In this document: piece after piece, positions 24,457 to 32,877 of the stretch
How positions within the stretch are numbered: the first letter of the stretch is position 1
Layout of the letters: each line of letters opens with the position of its first letter
Notes under the pieces: model-generated
What the model saw: the letters and a program-made list of their open reading frames with translations, nothing else
Database searches by the model: none
What the model was told of the DNA's origin: nothing
Program-made: the position numbers and the translations under genes
DNA from: Streptomyces sp. NBC_00683
Lineage (GTDB): Bacteria > Actinomycetota > Actinomycetes > Streptomycetales > Streptomycetaceae
Reading direction: 5' to 3'
Assembly: GCF_036226745.1 (NCBI RefSeq)
Contig: NZ_CP109013.1
Coordinates: 682,001-746,000 of the forward strand
DNA: 64,000 bases

Positions 24457-25764
24457 TCACTTGGCGAGCTTGAGCCCGCGGTCCTCGATGCCCGACTCCG
24501 CCTTGCGCTGGCCGGCGACGACGCCGCCGCTGAAGCCGCTCTTGGCCGAGGCGTCCTGCACCGCTGTGTAGACGTCCATCTGGTTCGGCCCCCAGGTCCA
24601 GCCGGGGACGATGGTGTCGACCTGCTCGGAGGCGAGCTTGTAGATGTCCTGGCCCTTGAAGTACGCGGTGTCGAACTGTGCGGCGGCGACCTCCCGCATC
24701 TCCGGGTTGGCCGGCAGGGCGCTGCTGGGGGACTTCTTGTCGCTCAGCCGGGCCTTGACCGCGGCGCCGTCGGTGGTGACCCACTTGATGAACTCGGCCG
24801 CTGCCTCGGCGTGCTTGCTGCCCTTGAGGACGCCGTAGGAGGTGCCGCCGTAGTTGCCGCTGGCGGCGGTGCCCCAGTTAGGCATGGGCGCGGCGGCCCA
24901 CTTGCCCTCGAGGTCGGGCAGGGAGGTCTTCATGCCGCCCGCGGACCAGGAGGCGCCGAGGAAGCTGAGGGTCTTGCCCTCGATCCGGGCCTTGGTCTCC
25001 TCCGGGCTCCAGCCGGTGAAGGTCTGCACGAGGTCGTTCTTGATCAGCCCGTCCCAGTAGGCGGCGACCTTCTTGGAGCCGGCGTCGTCGACGGCGGGCT
25101 TCCACGCCTCACCCTTGATGGAGAACCACTTGCTGTCGGCCTGCCAGGCAAGTGCGGCGAGCAGAGCGGGGTCCGACTTGGGCATCGAGGCGAGTCGGAC
25201 GCTCTTGTCCTGCTGCTTGACCTTGGCGGCGGCCGTCTCGAACTCGTCCCAGGTCTTGGGGACTTCGATGCCGTACTTCTTGAACAGGTCGGTGCGGTAG
25301 TAGTACAGCTGCGGCGCGGCGTCGAAGGGGACCGTCCAGGTCCTGCCGCCGAAGTTGACCAGGTCCTGGATGGGCTGGGGGAACTTCTCCTTGACGGTGT
25401 CTCCGGCGAGTTCGGTGAGGTCGACCAGGTTTCCCTGGCTGGCGAACTCCGGGACCATCTGGTACTCGATGGTGGCCACGTCGGGCGCGTTGCCCGCCTT
25501 CACGGCGTTGGCCAGTTTGCTGTAGCCCTCGGCGGAGCTCGGGATCTCCGTGAACTTGACCTGGATGTCCTTGTGGGTCCGGTTGAACTCCTCCGCGGTC
25601 GCCTTGGCGCCCAGGGTCCAGGTCCAGTAGTTGATGGTGACCGGCTTGCCGTCCGAAGCGGCGTCGGTCGAGCCGTTGTCCCCGCCGCAGGCTGTGGCGA
25701 GCAGCCCCAGAGCGGCGAGGGAGGACACGGCGGCTATACGGAACGAACGTGAAGTGCGCGACAT
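24457..25764 (-). CDS. sugar-binding lipoprotein of an ABC importer
   Basis: 435 aa family-1 extracellular solute-binding protein. Signal with lipobox: RIAAVSSLAALGLLATACGG, cysteine at about residue 24 is the lipid anchor. The mature part begins with VTINYWTWTLGAKATAEEF and has the expected binding-protein layout. The ATG at 25764 follows AGGAGCC; an upstream extension to 25860 is rejected because it would bury the signal peptide. First structural gene of the operon, 116 bp downstream of the regulator gene on the same strand. Ligand unknown; neighbours (dehydrogenase, phosphodiesterase-HAD) suggest a modified sugar or sugar acid. Confidence 0.92.
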   Translation of the reverse strand: MSRTSRSFRIAAVSSLAALGLLATACGGDNGSTDAASDGKPVTINYWTWTLGAKATAEEFNRTHKDIQVKFTEIPSSAEGYSKLANAVKAGNAPDVATIEYQMVPEFASQGNLVDLTELAGDTVKEKFPQPIQDLVNFGGRTWTVPFDAAPQLYYYRTDLFKKYGIEVPKTWDEFETAAAKVKQQDKSVRLASMPKSDPALLAALAWQADSKWFSIKGEAWKPAVDDAGSKKVAAYWDGLIKNDLVQTFTGWSPEETKARIEGKTLSFLGASWSAGGMKTSLPDLEGKWAAAPMPNWGTAASGNYGGTSYGVLKGSKHAEAAAEFIKWVTTDGAAVKARLSDKKSPSSALPANPEMREVAAAQFDTAYFKGQDIYKLASEQVDTIVPGWTWGPNQMDVYTAVQDASAKSGFSGGVVAGQRKAESGIEDRGLKLAK

Positions 25765-25880
25765 TGCACGGCTCCTACGAGACCTCGTACGGGCGAGAGG
25801 CGAACGAGGAACATCATTTGCGCAACATCGATCACAGTCAAGAGAGAACGCACACAACAATCAAATCGATCAGGCAACGA

Positions 25881-26987
25881 TCACTTCGATGCTTGCTTCG
25901 TCCCTTCGCTTGCTCCGCAGGAGGCCCTGATCCTCAACTCGGGCAGCAGATCGAGGTGCTGGCGCGGCGTCGGCGTCCGGCCCGACGAGCGCTCGGCCAG
26001 CCGCTGCAGGAGAAGTTTCGCCGCCAGCTCACCCACCGCGCGGGTCGGTGGCGCGACCGCGGTCAACGGCACGTCGGACAGCCCGGCCACCTCGTCGTCG
26101 TACGCGATGAGGGCCAGGTCGGAGGGGATGGCGATGCCTCGCGCCTGCAAGCGCGGCACGAGCACGACCGCGTCCTCGTCACTGTGGACGAGGACCGCGG
26201 TGACCCCCCTGTTCTCGACCGCGTCGACCAGGTAGTCCGCCATCTCGTCGTACTCGCCGTGCCCCCTGATGGCCGGTGATCCGGGTACGGGCGTCAGCCC
26301 GAGCGCCTCCACGGCAGCCAGGTAACCCGCGGTGATCTGCGCGGCGTGCGGACCTTCCTGGAGTACGGCGGCGACCGCGCGGTGGCCGAGCTGCGCAAAG
26401 TGACCGACTGCTTCCGCCGCACCGTGGGAACGGTCGGTGCGCACTCGGTCGAGCACCGCGGCGGGGTTGCCCGCGGGCGCCGAGCGCTCGATGAGCACAG
26501 CCGGGACGGAGCACTCCAGCAGCCATTTCTCCTGGCCGTCGGCCGGTACACCGCCGAACCAGCTGGGAGCGATGAGCAGACCCTCGGCCCCGCCCGCCAG
26601 GAGGTGTTCCGCCTGAACCGGGTCCTCGGTGTCCACGTAGCCGGACATCCCGAGCACCAGGCGGCCGCCCTGTGCCTCGACGGTCTCGCGCGCGCCCCGC
26701 ACGATGTCGGCGAAGATCAGCGTGGTGGTCGGCACGATCATTCCGATCACGACGCCCTCGGCAGCCGGTGGCTGCGGCGCCGCCTCCGCGGGGGCCTGCT
26801 CCGTCGGCCACACCACGGCCCCGTGCAGCCGCTGCACCCTTCCCTGGGCGGCCAGCGTCTCCACGTCCCGTCGCAGGGTCACCGCGGAGACCCCTAGCTC
26901 GGACGCCAGTTCGGCAACCCTGAGGCTGCCACGTTCCCTGACGAGTTCGAGCACCCGCTCGTGGCGCTGGTCGACGTGCAGACGCAT
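25881..26987 (-). CDS. DeoR/LacI hybrid transcriptional regulator
   Basis: 368 aa. N-terminus: DeoR-type winged helix (ERVLELVRERGSLRVAELAS, then ELGVSAVTLRRDVETLAAQG). From about residue 80, a LacI/GalR-type periplasmic-binding-fold ligand domain: GVVIGMIVPTTTLIFADIVR, LLIAPSWFGG, LALIAYDDEVAGLSDVPLTA. So it should sense a sugar and control the following ABC operon. ATG 26987 is preceded by GGGGGAG, and an upstream ATG at 27005 is disfavoured. A strong palindrome lies 71-96 bp upstream of the start, consistent with autoregulation and with control of the divergent fucosidase gene. The ligand is unknown. Confidence 0.9.
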   Translation of the reverse strand: MRLHVDQRHERVLELVRERGSLRVAELASELGVSAVTLRRDVETLAAQGRVQRLHGAVVWPTEQAPAEAAPQPPAAEGVVIGMIVPTTTLIFADIVRGARETVEAQGGRLVLGMSGYVDTEDPVQAEHLLAGGAEGLLIAPSWFGGVPADGQEKWLLECSVPAVLIERSAPAGNPAAVLDRVRTDRSHGAAEAVGHFAQLGHRAVAAVLQEGPHAAQITAGYLAAVEALGLTPVPGSPAIRGHGEYDEMADYLVDAVENRGVTAVLVHSDEDAVVLVPRLQARGIAIPSDLALIAYDDEVAGLSDVPLTAVAPPTRAVGELAAKLLLQRLAERSSGRTPTPRQHLDLLPELRIRASCGASEGTKQASK

Positions 26988-27467
26988 GGGCTCCCCCTGG
27001 GGCAAGGCCGGACGGAAGCGGAGACCGCCTCCGCGCAGGTCACTGTATGTCCACTAGCGTATCGAACGTTTGCGTTCAATACGATCGTTCCGGTGTGCAG
27101 CTCCGTCGCTTCATCCAGCCTGCCCGTACGGCCCCGGGGACGCCCCGAACTTGGGCCGGCAGACCTTGCCGAAGGCCTGATGTACTTGGATGTGCCTGGA
27201 TGTGCGCAACGGCTACCGCGGGATTCGGGACGGAACGGTTCACAGCGGGAGGCCGCCTGGCGACCGTCCCCGGGCTGCCCGGCTCAGCTGGACCGACAGC
27301 GCGGTGAGAATTTACCAGCAGTGGTGAACAGGACCCACGCGCCCGGCCGGGGCGGGCTCCTAGCGTGGACGCAGGGCGAGACCGATCAAGGACCGCGACC
27401 GACCGGCGGGTCCGCCACGGCGCCCGAGACACTCGTCCCGCCCGCTCCTTCCACGAGAGAGTCAACC
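26988..27467. other. divergent regulatory region between the regulator and fucosidase genes
   Basis: 480 bp without a gene. Besides the palindrome at 27058-27083 I see only GC-rich DNA and no second copy of the operator. Both promoters must lie here. Confidence 0.45.
27058..27083. promoter_or_regulatory. palindromic operator for the DeoR/LacI-type regulator
   Basis: CGTAT-C-GAACG TTTG CGTTC-A-ATACG: 11-bp arms with one mismatch and a 4-bp centre, in an AT-richer patch 71 bp upstream of the regulator start. Size and symmetry fit the operator of a dimeric LacI/DeoR-type repressor. Binding is inferred. Confidence 0.65.
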
Positions 27468-28739
27468 GTGCCCATTCGCCCCACCGCCGCACAACTGGCC
27501 TGGCAGCAGGACGGCTTCGGGCTGTTCCTCCACTTCGGGATCAACACCTTCAACGGGCAGGAGTGGAGTGACGGTTCGCTCGACCCTGCCACGTTCGACC
27601 CGACGGAACTCGACGCCCGGCAGTGGGTCGGGACGGCGGTCGCGGCAGGCGCCGGGTACGTCGTCCTGACCGCCAAGCATCACGACGGCTTCTGTCTCTG
27701 GCCGACCGGCACCACCGACTACTCCGTCGCTACGTCGCCCTGGCGCGGGGGCAGGGGCGATGTGGTCGCCGAGCTGGCCGAGGCGTGCCGCGCAGCAGGC
27801 ATCGGCCTCGGGCTCTACCTCTCGCCGTGGGATCGCCATGCCGACTGCTACGACGATCCGGAGGCCTACGACGCCTTCTATCTGCGGCAGCTGACCGAGC
27901 TCTGCACCGGATACGGCCCGCTGTACGAACTGTGGTTCGACGGCGCGGGCTCCGAGGGGCGTACGTACGACTGGGACGCCGTCATGGCCGTCGTCGACGA
28001 GCACCAGCCGGACGCCATGGTCTTCAACATGGGCCGCCCGACGATCCGGTGGGTCGGCAACGAGGACGGGCTCGCCGCCGATCCGTGCCGGTACACGGTC
28101 GATTCGACGGGCATCAGCGTGTACGACGACGGCACGACCCGACTGGGCGCTCTCCAGTACCTGCCGCCCGAGTGCGACGTACCGATCCGCCGGAACTGGT
28201 TCTGGCAGCCGGACGACCTGGACACGCTCAAGAGCCTCGACCACCTGCTGGCCATCTGGTACCACTCGGTCGGACTGGGCGCCGGACTGCTCCTGAACGT
28301 TCCGCCCGACCGCAGCGGACGGATCGACCCCGCGGACCGGGAGCGGCTGCTGGAGCTTCGCGAAGAGCTGGGGCGCCGGTTCGCACGGCCGGAGGCCGCC
28401 ACGCTGACGGCGGGGGCGGACGGCACGGTGGTGGCCCGCTTCCCGGAGCCGGTGGTTCTGGACCACCTGGAACTGCGGGAGGACCTGTCCGACGGGCAGC
28501 GGATCGACGGGCACGAGGTGCGCGCCGACGACCGCGTCCTCGCCTCCGGCCATACCGTCGGTGTGCGCCGGCTCCATGCCTTCCCCGCCGTCGAGGTCCG
28601 CGAGCTCCGTATCCGGTTGGCGGGAGCGGACGCACGCCTGCTCGCCGTCCACGGCTTCCGCACCGGCCACGGCACGGATCCCGTTCGACCGGAGCCGCAC
28701 ACACCCGTGGAGAAGCTGGACGGCGGACGTCCCAGCTGA
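27468..28739 (+). CDS. alpha-L-fucosidase, GH29
   Basis: 423 aa glycoside hydrolase family 29 enzyme that releases alpha-L-fucose. Key blocks: FLHFGINTFNGQEW (residues 20-33), YVVLTAKHHDGFCLW (H71/H72), and YELWFDGAG with nucleophile D158. C-terminal about 80 residues form a beta-sandwich. No signal peptide, suggesting cytosolic action on imported oligosaccharides. GTG 27468 is chosen with GAGAGAG upstream; the open frame extends to 26961 but that part covers the operator region. It is divergent from the sugar-uptake operon, so a fucosylated substrate for the transporter is possible. Confidence 0.93.
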   Translation: MPIRPTAAQLAWQQDGFGLFLHFGINTFNGQEWSDGSLDPATFDPTELDARQWVGTAVAAGAGYVVLTAKHHDGFCLWPTGTTDYSVATSPWRGGRGDVVAELAEACRAAGIGLGLYLSPWDRHADCYDDPEAYDAFYLRQLTELCTGYGPLYELWFDGAGSEGRTYDWDAVMAVVDEHQPDAMVFNMGRPTIRWVGNEDGLAADPCRYTVDSTGISVYDDGTTRLGALQYLPPECDVPIRRNWFWQPDDLDTLKSLDHLLAIWYHSVGLGAGLLLNVPPDRSGRIDPADRERLLELREELGRRFARPEAATLTAGADGTVVARFPEPVVLDHLELREDLSDGQRIDGHEVRADDRVLASGHTVGVRRLHAFPAVEVRELRIRLAGADARLLAVHGFRTGHGTDPVRPEPHTPVEKLDGGRPS

Positions 28740-28785
28740 AAGCCTCACGGCCGGGGCACGGAAAGCACGACGACAGAGCCACGTC

Positions 28786-29574
28786 ATGCTGAAGCACCGG
28801 ACCTCGGCCGACGAGGAGGACACGATCGACACCGCCGAAATGGGCCGGCACCCGCTGGACACCGCCAGCATCATGAACGCGAGGAACACCCTCCTTGAAC
28901 TCCTGGGCCGCGCGGGAGTCTTCCGGGACGAGGCCGAGGAGCTGATCGCGCTCGTCGAGGCCGGCGCGATCGCGGACGCGCACAACGAGGTCGGGAAGGC
29001 GGAGGGCCTCCCGGACGAGAAGGGTGAGCCGTACGACACCGGCCGGCACGACGGCGCCCGGGCCGTCCGTGACGAACTCGCCCGCATCGCCGAGCGGGCC
29101 CTCGATCGTGCCATCGGCCCGGCGTTGTCCGGTTCCGAGGGGGGCACCGAACGGGGCCATCACCCCGTCGGGCAGGTGGACGTGGAGCGGGCGAAGGTCG
29201 CCGTGACGCCGCTCAGTCGCTCCTTCAGCGACGCCTCGGTCCTCGACCCCGAGGTGTCGGACGAGGTCCTCACCGCGGTACTCGGCACGATGAGCGTCGT
29301 GGGACGGGTCGGATACGCGGGACAACTGGAGCAGTTCACCGAGTCCCATCGGCAGCGGCTCGCCCGGGTGTACGCGCAGTACGGGCCCGGCAGCCGCATC
29401 GCCGTCCACGGCCGCTACTCCCTCCTCCACTCCCCCACGAGCATCGCCGTACTCGAACGCCTCACCGCCGCACCGGCAGCGCTCCGGGCGGAATGGGAGC
29501 ACGCGGAGCTGCCCCCGGCGTGGCTGGAGGGACTCGCGACCGCATGGCGCTCATCGGAGGCCCCGCCGGGGTGA
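28786..29574 (+). CDS. conserved-looking protein of unknown function
   Basis: 262 aa from ATG 28786; I do not recognise the family. The sequence is hydrophilic and helical in appearance, rich in E, A and R (NARNTLLELLGRAGVFRDEA; DTGRHDGARAVRDELARIAE), with no signal peptide, membrane segment or metal motif. It follows the fucosidase by 47 bp and could be in the same transcript. The start is uncertain: internal ATGs follow within 40 codons and no strong ribosome-binding site precedes 28786. Codon use is strongly coding-like, so I keep it as a gene. Confidence 0.6.
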   Translation: MLKHRTSADEEDTIDTAEMGRHPLDTASIMNARNTLLELLGRAGVFRDEAEELIALVEAGAIADAHNEVGKAEGLPDEKGEPYDTGRHDGARAVRDELARIAERALDRAIGPALSGSEGGTERGHHPVGQVDVERAKVAVTPLSRSFSDASVLDPEVSDEVLTAVLGTMSVVGRVGYAGQLEQFTESHRQRLARVYAQYGPGSRIAVHGRYSLLHSPTSIAVLERLTAAPAALRAEWEHAELPPAWLEGLATAWRSSEAPPG

Positions 29575-29627
29575 CGCCCCCGCCTCGCCCGCCCGGGCCC
29601 GAGGACCGTGACTGCCGGTTCAGGGGT

Positions 29628-31442
29628 TCAGAGCAGATCGGCCTGCGCGGGGGTGTCGTCCAGGAAGCCGCCCGACTGGTGCTGCCACAGCTTCGCGTAG
29701 GTGCCCTCGGACGCGAGCAGTTGCTGGTGTGTGCCCTGTTCGACGATCCGGCCTCGGTCCAGGACGACGAGCCGGTCCATGGTGGCGACCGTGCTGAGCC
29801 GGTGCGCCACCACGAGTGCTGTCCGTCCCTCCATGAGGTGCCACAACGCCTTCTGGACGAGGACTTCGCTCTCGGAGTCCAAGGCGCTGGTCGCCTCGTC
29901 GAGCAGCAGGATCGGCGCGTCGCGCAGGATCGCCCTGGCGAGGGCGACCCGCTGCCGCTGCCCGCCGGACAGCTTGACGCCCCGCTCGCCCACCATGGTG
30001 TCGAAGCCGTCCGCCAGACCGTCGGCGAACTCCGTGACGTGAGCCGCCTCGGCCGCGCGGCGGATCTCGGCTTCGGTGGCGTCCGGCCGGGCGAACGCGA
30101 TGTTCTCGCGCAGCGTGCGGTGGAACATCGCCGGGTCCTGCGGCACGTAGGCGATCAGGCTGCGAAGATCGGCCTGGCGCAGCTTGGTGATGTCCTGCCC
30201 GCCGATCAGGATCCGGCCGGAGTCGATGTCCGTCATGCGCAGCAGCAGTCTTCCGAGCGTCGTCTTGCCGCCGCCGGACCGGCCGACGAGCCCGATCTTC
30301 GCGCCACTGCTCACATCGAGGTCGAGGCGCTCGAAGAGTGGCTTCGCGCCCGCGTGGGCGAAGGTCACCTGCTCGAAGCGGACATCGGCGGCCTTGGACA
30401 GCAGCGGTTCCGGCGACGGCGGGTCGAGCACGACGGGCTGGTCCAGCAGCAGTTCGGTGAACTGCCCGGCCTCCGTCATCGAGCTCTCCAGGCGCCGGTA
30501 GATCTGGTTGAACTCGAACATGATCCGCGTCGCGTTGGTGTAGTACGTGAAGGCGACGACGACCGCCTCCACGCCGTGCCCGCCCCCGCCGAGAGTGACC
30601 GCGAGCAGCAGGCCCATGGCGTTGGTCAGCACGGACATCGGAGCGACGAGCGTGTCGATGCGCAGGTTGCCGTAGTCCCAGGACCGCAAGGTGAGCCGGC
30701 GGGACTTCGCGACGCGTGAGCGGTGCTCGGCGGCCTCGCGCCGCTCGGCGCCGAAGGCCCGGACGGTGTCCATGTTCATGAGGCTGTCGGCGACGTGGCC
30801 CGACACCTGGGCAATGGCCTCCTCGCGCTGGTCCACGAGCGCCTGCCGGCGGCGGATGAGGGGCATCACGCACAGGGCGGTCAGCACGATCATCGCCAGG
30901 AGACCTACGACGAGCAGCGGTTCGTAACTCCACAGCACGACCGACCCGAACAGCAGCGGCACGAAACTGCCCACGACCGAGAAGGTCAGGGTGTCGACGA
31001 ACTCCTCGAAGCGCGAGGCGAAACTCAGGACCCGCTTGGTCAGCGACCCGGCGAAGTTCTCGTGGAAGAACGTGGCGTCCTTGGCGAACAGTTCGTCCAT
31101 GCCGATCACGTAGAGGTTCTCGATGCCGCGGGCGTCGAGGCGGTTCAGGAAGTGCAGACCGATGCGCCAGAACGCCTCCGCGAGGAGCAGGACCCCGGCG
31201 AAGCCGAGCACGTAGGGCAACATCGAAGTGATGGTGGTGCCGCCGCCGTCGGCGATGTGGCCGACGAGTTTCGCCACGATCAGCGGCGCGATGTAGTTGA
31301 TGCCGATGTTGCCCAGTGCCGGTGACAGCATCGCGGGTGCAGTGAGCCACCGGAGCCGGACCAGCTCCCTTCCGTAGTAGCGCAGTGCCAGGAGCACGGA
31401 CCCCTTGCCCGGCGATTCCTCGTGTGTTTCGGTCAGTCCCAT
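29628..31442 (-). CDS. ABC exporter, fused membrane and ATPase domains
   Basis: 604 aa half-transporter. Residues up to about 330 hold six membrane helices (for example YVLGFAGVLLLAEAFWRIGL; LLVVGLLAMIVLTALCVMPL). The ATPase domain follows: Walker A GLVGRSGGGKTTLGRLLLR, Q-loop YVPQDPAMFHR, signature KLSGGQRQRVALARAI, Walker B APILLLDEATSALDSE, and H-loop VVAHRLSTV. Such exporters work as dimers and may export lipids, peptides or drugs. ATG 31442 has a weak upstream AGGGTGG. It converges on the 28786 gene. Substrate unknown. Confidence 0.93.
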   Translation of the reverse strand: MGLTETHEESPGKGSVLLALRYYGRELVRLRWLTAPAMLSPALGNIGINYIAPLIVAKLVGHIADGGGTTITSMLPYVLGFAGVLLLAEAFWRIGLHFLNRLDARGIENLYVIGMDELFAKDATFFHENFAGSLTKRVLSFASRFEEFVDTLTFSVVGSFVPLLFGSVVLWSYEPLLVVGLLAMIVLTALCVMPLIRRRQALVDQREEAIAQVSGHVADSLMNMDTVRAFGAERREAAEHRSRVAKSRRLTLRSWDYGNLRIDTLVAPMSVLTNAMGLLLAVTLGGGGHGVEAVVVAFTYYTNATRIMFEFNQIYRRLESSMTEAGQFTELLLDQPVVLDPPSPEPLLSKAADVRFEQVTFAHAGAKPLFERLDLDVSSGAKIGLVGRSGGGKTTLGRLLLRMTDIDSGRILIGGQDITKLRQADLRSLIAYVPQDPAMFHRTLRENIAFARPDATEAEIRRAAEAAHVTEFADGLADGFDTMVGERGVKLSGGQRQRVALARAILRDAPILLLDEATSALDSESEVLVQKALWHLMEGRTALVVAHRLSTVATMDRLVVLDRGRIVEQGTHQQLLASEGTYAKLWQHQSGGFLDDTPAQADLL

Positions 31443-31915
31443 TGCCACCCTGTGCGGTCGTGCGGCGGGCCCGCCCACGCGCCTCGGGGAGGCGTCGTCG
31501 CGGTGCCGGCCGCGGGGCGATCGGGTTCGGCTGCATGCCTCGGCGGGATCGCCTTCCGACCGGGCAGGGCATGGCTGCGGAGCCCCCGCGCGGCTCGCGG
31601 TGATGTGTCCGCGCGAGTACGGGGGGCCAGGAATCGCAGTGTCCCGCGTCGGCGTCGGGATGGTCCACGCGTTTTTCTCGGCCACCGGCGACGCCGCAAT
31701 CGGGTCAGCGCCGCCTCTGTCGACGGGGCGCGGAGCGGGAGTCAGCGCCGGGGCATGAAGGAGCCGACCGGACTCGGGAGGCAGGCGACGCACGGGGGTG
31801 CACCGGTTCGCCCTGCCCGGGGAGCGGGGGCCGGTGCCCGGTGGCACGCTGCTTGTGTACGAGGTGCGTGACCTTCCGTGACCGTCCGTGCCCTCCCGCG
31901 ACCCAAGGAACCACC
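31443..31915. other. divergent intergenic region upstream of the ABC exporter and glyoxalase-fold genes
   Basis: 473 bp. All frames are open in places but none has a convincing protein. Near its right end is a short tandem of GTGACC/CGTGACC words (31868-31890) without clear meaning. Otherwise nothing identified. Confidence 0.35.
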
Positions 31916-32713
31916 GTGATCACTACTGACTTCGTTCCCGGCTCCCCGTGCTGGCTCGATCTCGGCTCGCGCGATGTCGCGGCGTCGGCGGCCTTCTACG
32001 GCGCCGTGTTCGGCTGGGAGTTCCAGAACCTCGGTCCCGGTGCGGAGGACTACGGCGCCTTCAAGCTGGACGGCAAGGCGGTCGGTGGTCTGGGCAGGCT
32101 CACCGAGGAGGGTGCCCGTCCGGCGTGGATGATCTACTTCCACACGGCGGACGCCACGGCGACGACCGAGACCGTACGGCGCCTAGGCGGCACCGTGAGG
32201 GTCGAGCCGATGGACGCCGAAGGAGCGGGCCGGATGGCGCAGTACACCGACCCGCGCGGTGCCCAGTTCGCCGTCTGGCAGCCGGGGGAGATGAGCGGGC
32301 TGGAGGTCGCGGACCAGCCGGGATCCCTGTGCTGGACCGAGCTGTACACGACGGACGCGGCCGGCGCCAAGGACTTCTACGGCAACCTGTTCGGCTGGAC
32401 GACCCAGGACATGCCCCTTCCGGGCGGCGGCGGAACGTACTCGATGATCACCCCGGCAGGCCAGTCGGCGGAGCGCATGCACGGTGGCCTGATGGAGATG
32501 CCCGCCGACCAGCTCGTCGCGACCGGCGGTCAGGCCTACTGGCATCCGGTGTTCGCCTCCGCGGACTGCGACGCCACGGTCGACCGGGTCAGGACCAACG
32601 GCGGCTCGGTGCAGATGGGCCCCGAGGACGCGGAGGGAGTCGGGCGGCTGGCGCTCTGCGCCGACCCGGCAGGCGCGGACTTCGTGGTGCTCACCCCGGC
32701 CCCGCCGCTGTAG
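31916..32713 (+). CDS. VOC (glyoxalase/bleomycin-resistance fold) protein, two domains
   Basis: 265 aa with two tandem VOC modules: GSPCWLDLGSRDVAASAAFY starting near residue 9 and LCWTELYTTDAAGAKDFYGN near residue 137. Resembles the streptomycete and mycobacterial 30-kDa antigen (CFP30B-like) group of VOC proteins. Cytosolic, no signal. The GTG at 31916 follows AAGGAACC; the frame continues to 31841 without a ribosome-binding site. The activity is not predictable; ring-cleavage dioxygenase-type metal ligands are not obvious. Confidence 0.88.
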   Translation: MITTDFVPGSPCWLDLGSRDVAASAAFYGAVFGWEFQNLGPGAEDYGAFKLDGKAVGGLGRLTEEGARPAWMIYFHTADATATTETVRRLGGTVRVEPMDAEGAGRMAQYTDPRGAQFAVWQPGEMSGLEVADQPGSLCWTELYTTDAAGAKDFYGNLFGWTTQDMPLPGGGGTYSMITPAGQSAERMHGGLMEMPADQLVATGGQAYWHPVFASADCDATVDRVRTNGGSVQMGPEDAEGVGRLALCADPAGADFVVLTPAPPL

Positions 32714-32731
32714 GCCCCGGTCGGACGCGGT

Positions 32732-32757
32732 GGTGCCGGTCAGTGGCGGCCGGCACC
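32732..32757 (+). terminator. hairpin after glyoxalase-fold gene
   Basis: GGTGCCGG (32732-32739) and CCGGCACC (32750-32757), an 8-bp perfect stem with a 10-nt loop, 18 bp after the stop. Probable intrinsic terminator without T-run. Confidence 0.5.
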
Positions 32758-32877
32758 CTCGGGGGGCTGCCCGCGGTGGCAGACAGCGGGCCGAGCCGGC
32801 GGGAATTGCCCCGCGGCTTCCCTTGGACGGATGTACCGCGGTTGTGCCTGCCCCGGGGACGGCGGATTCTGTAGGGG

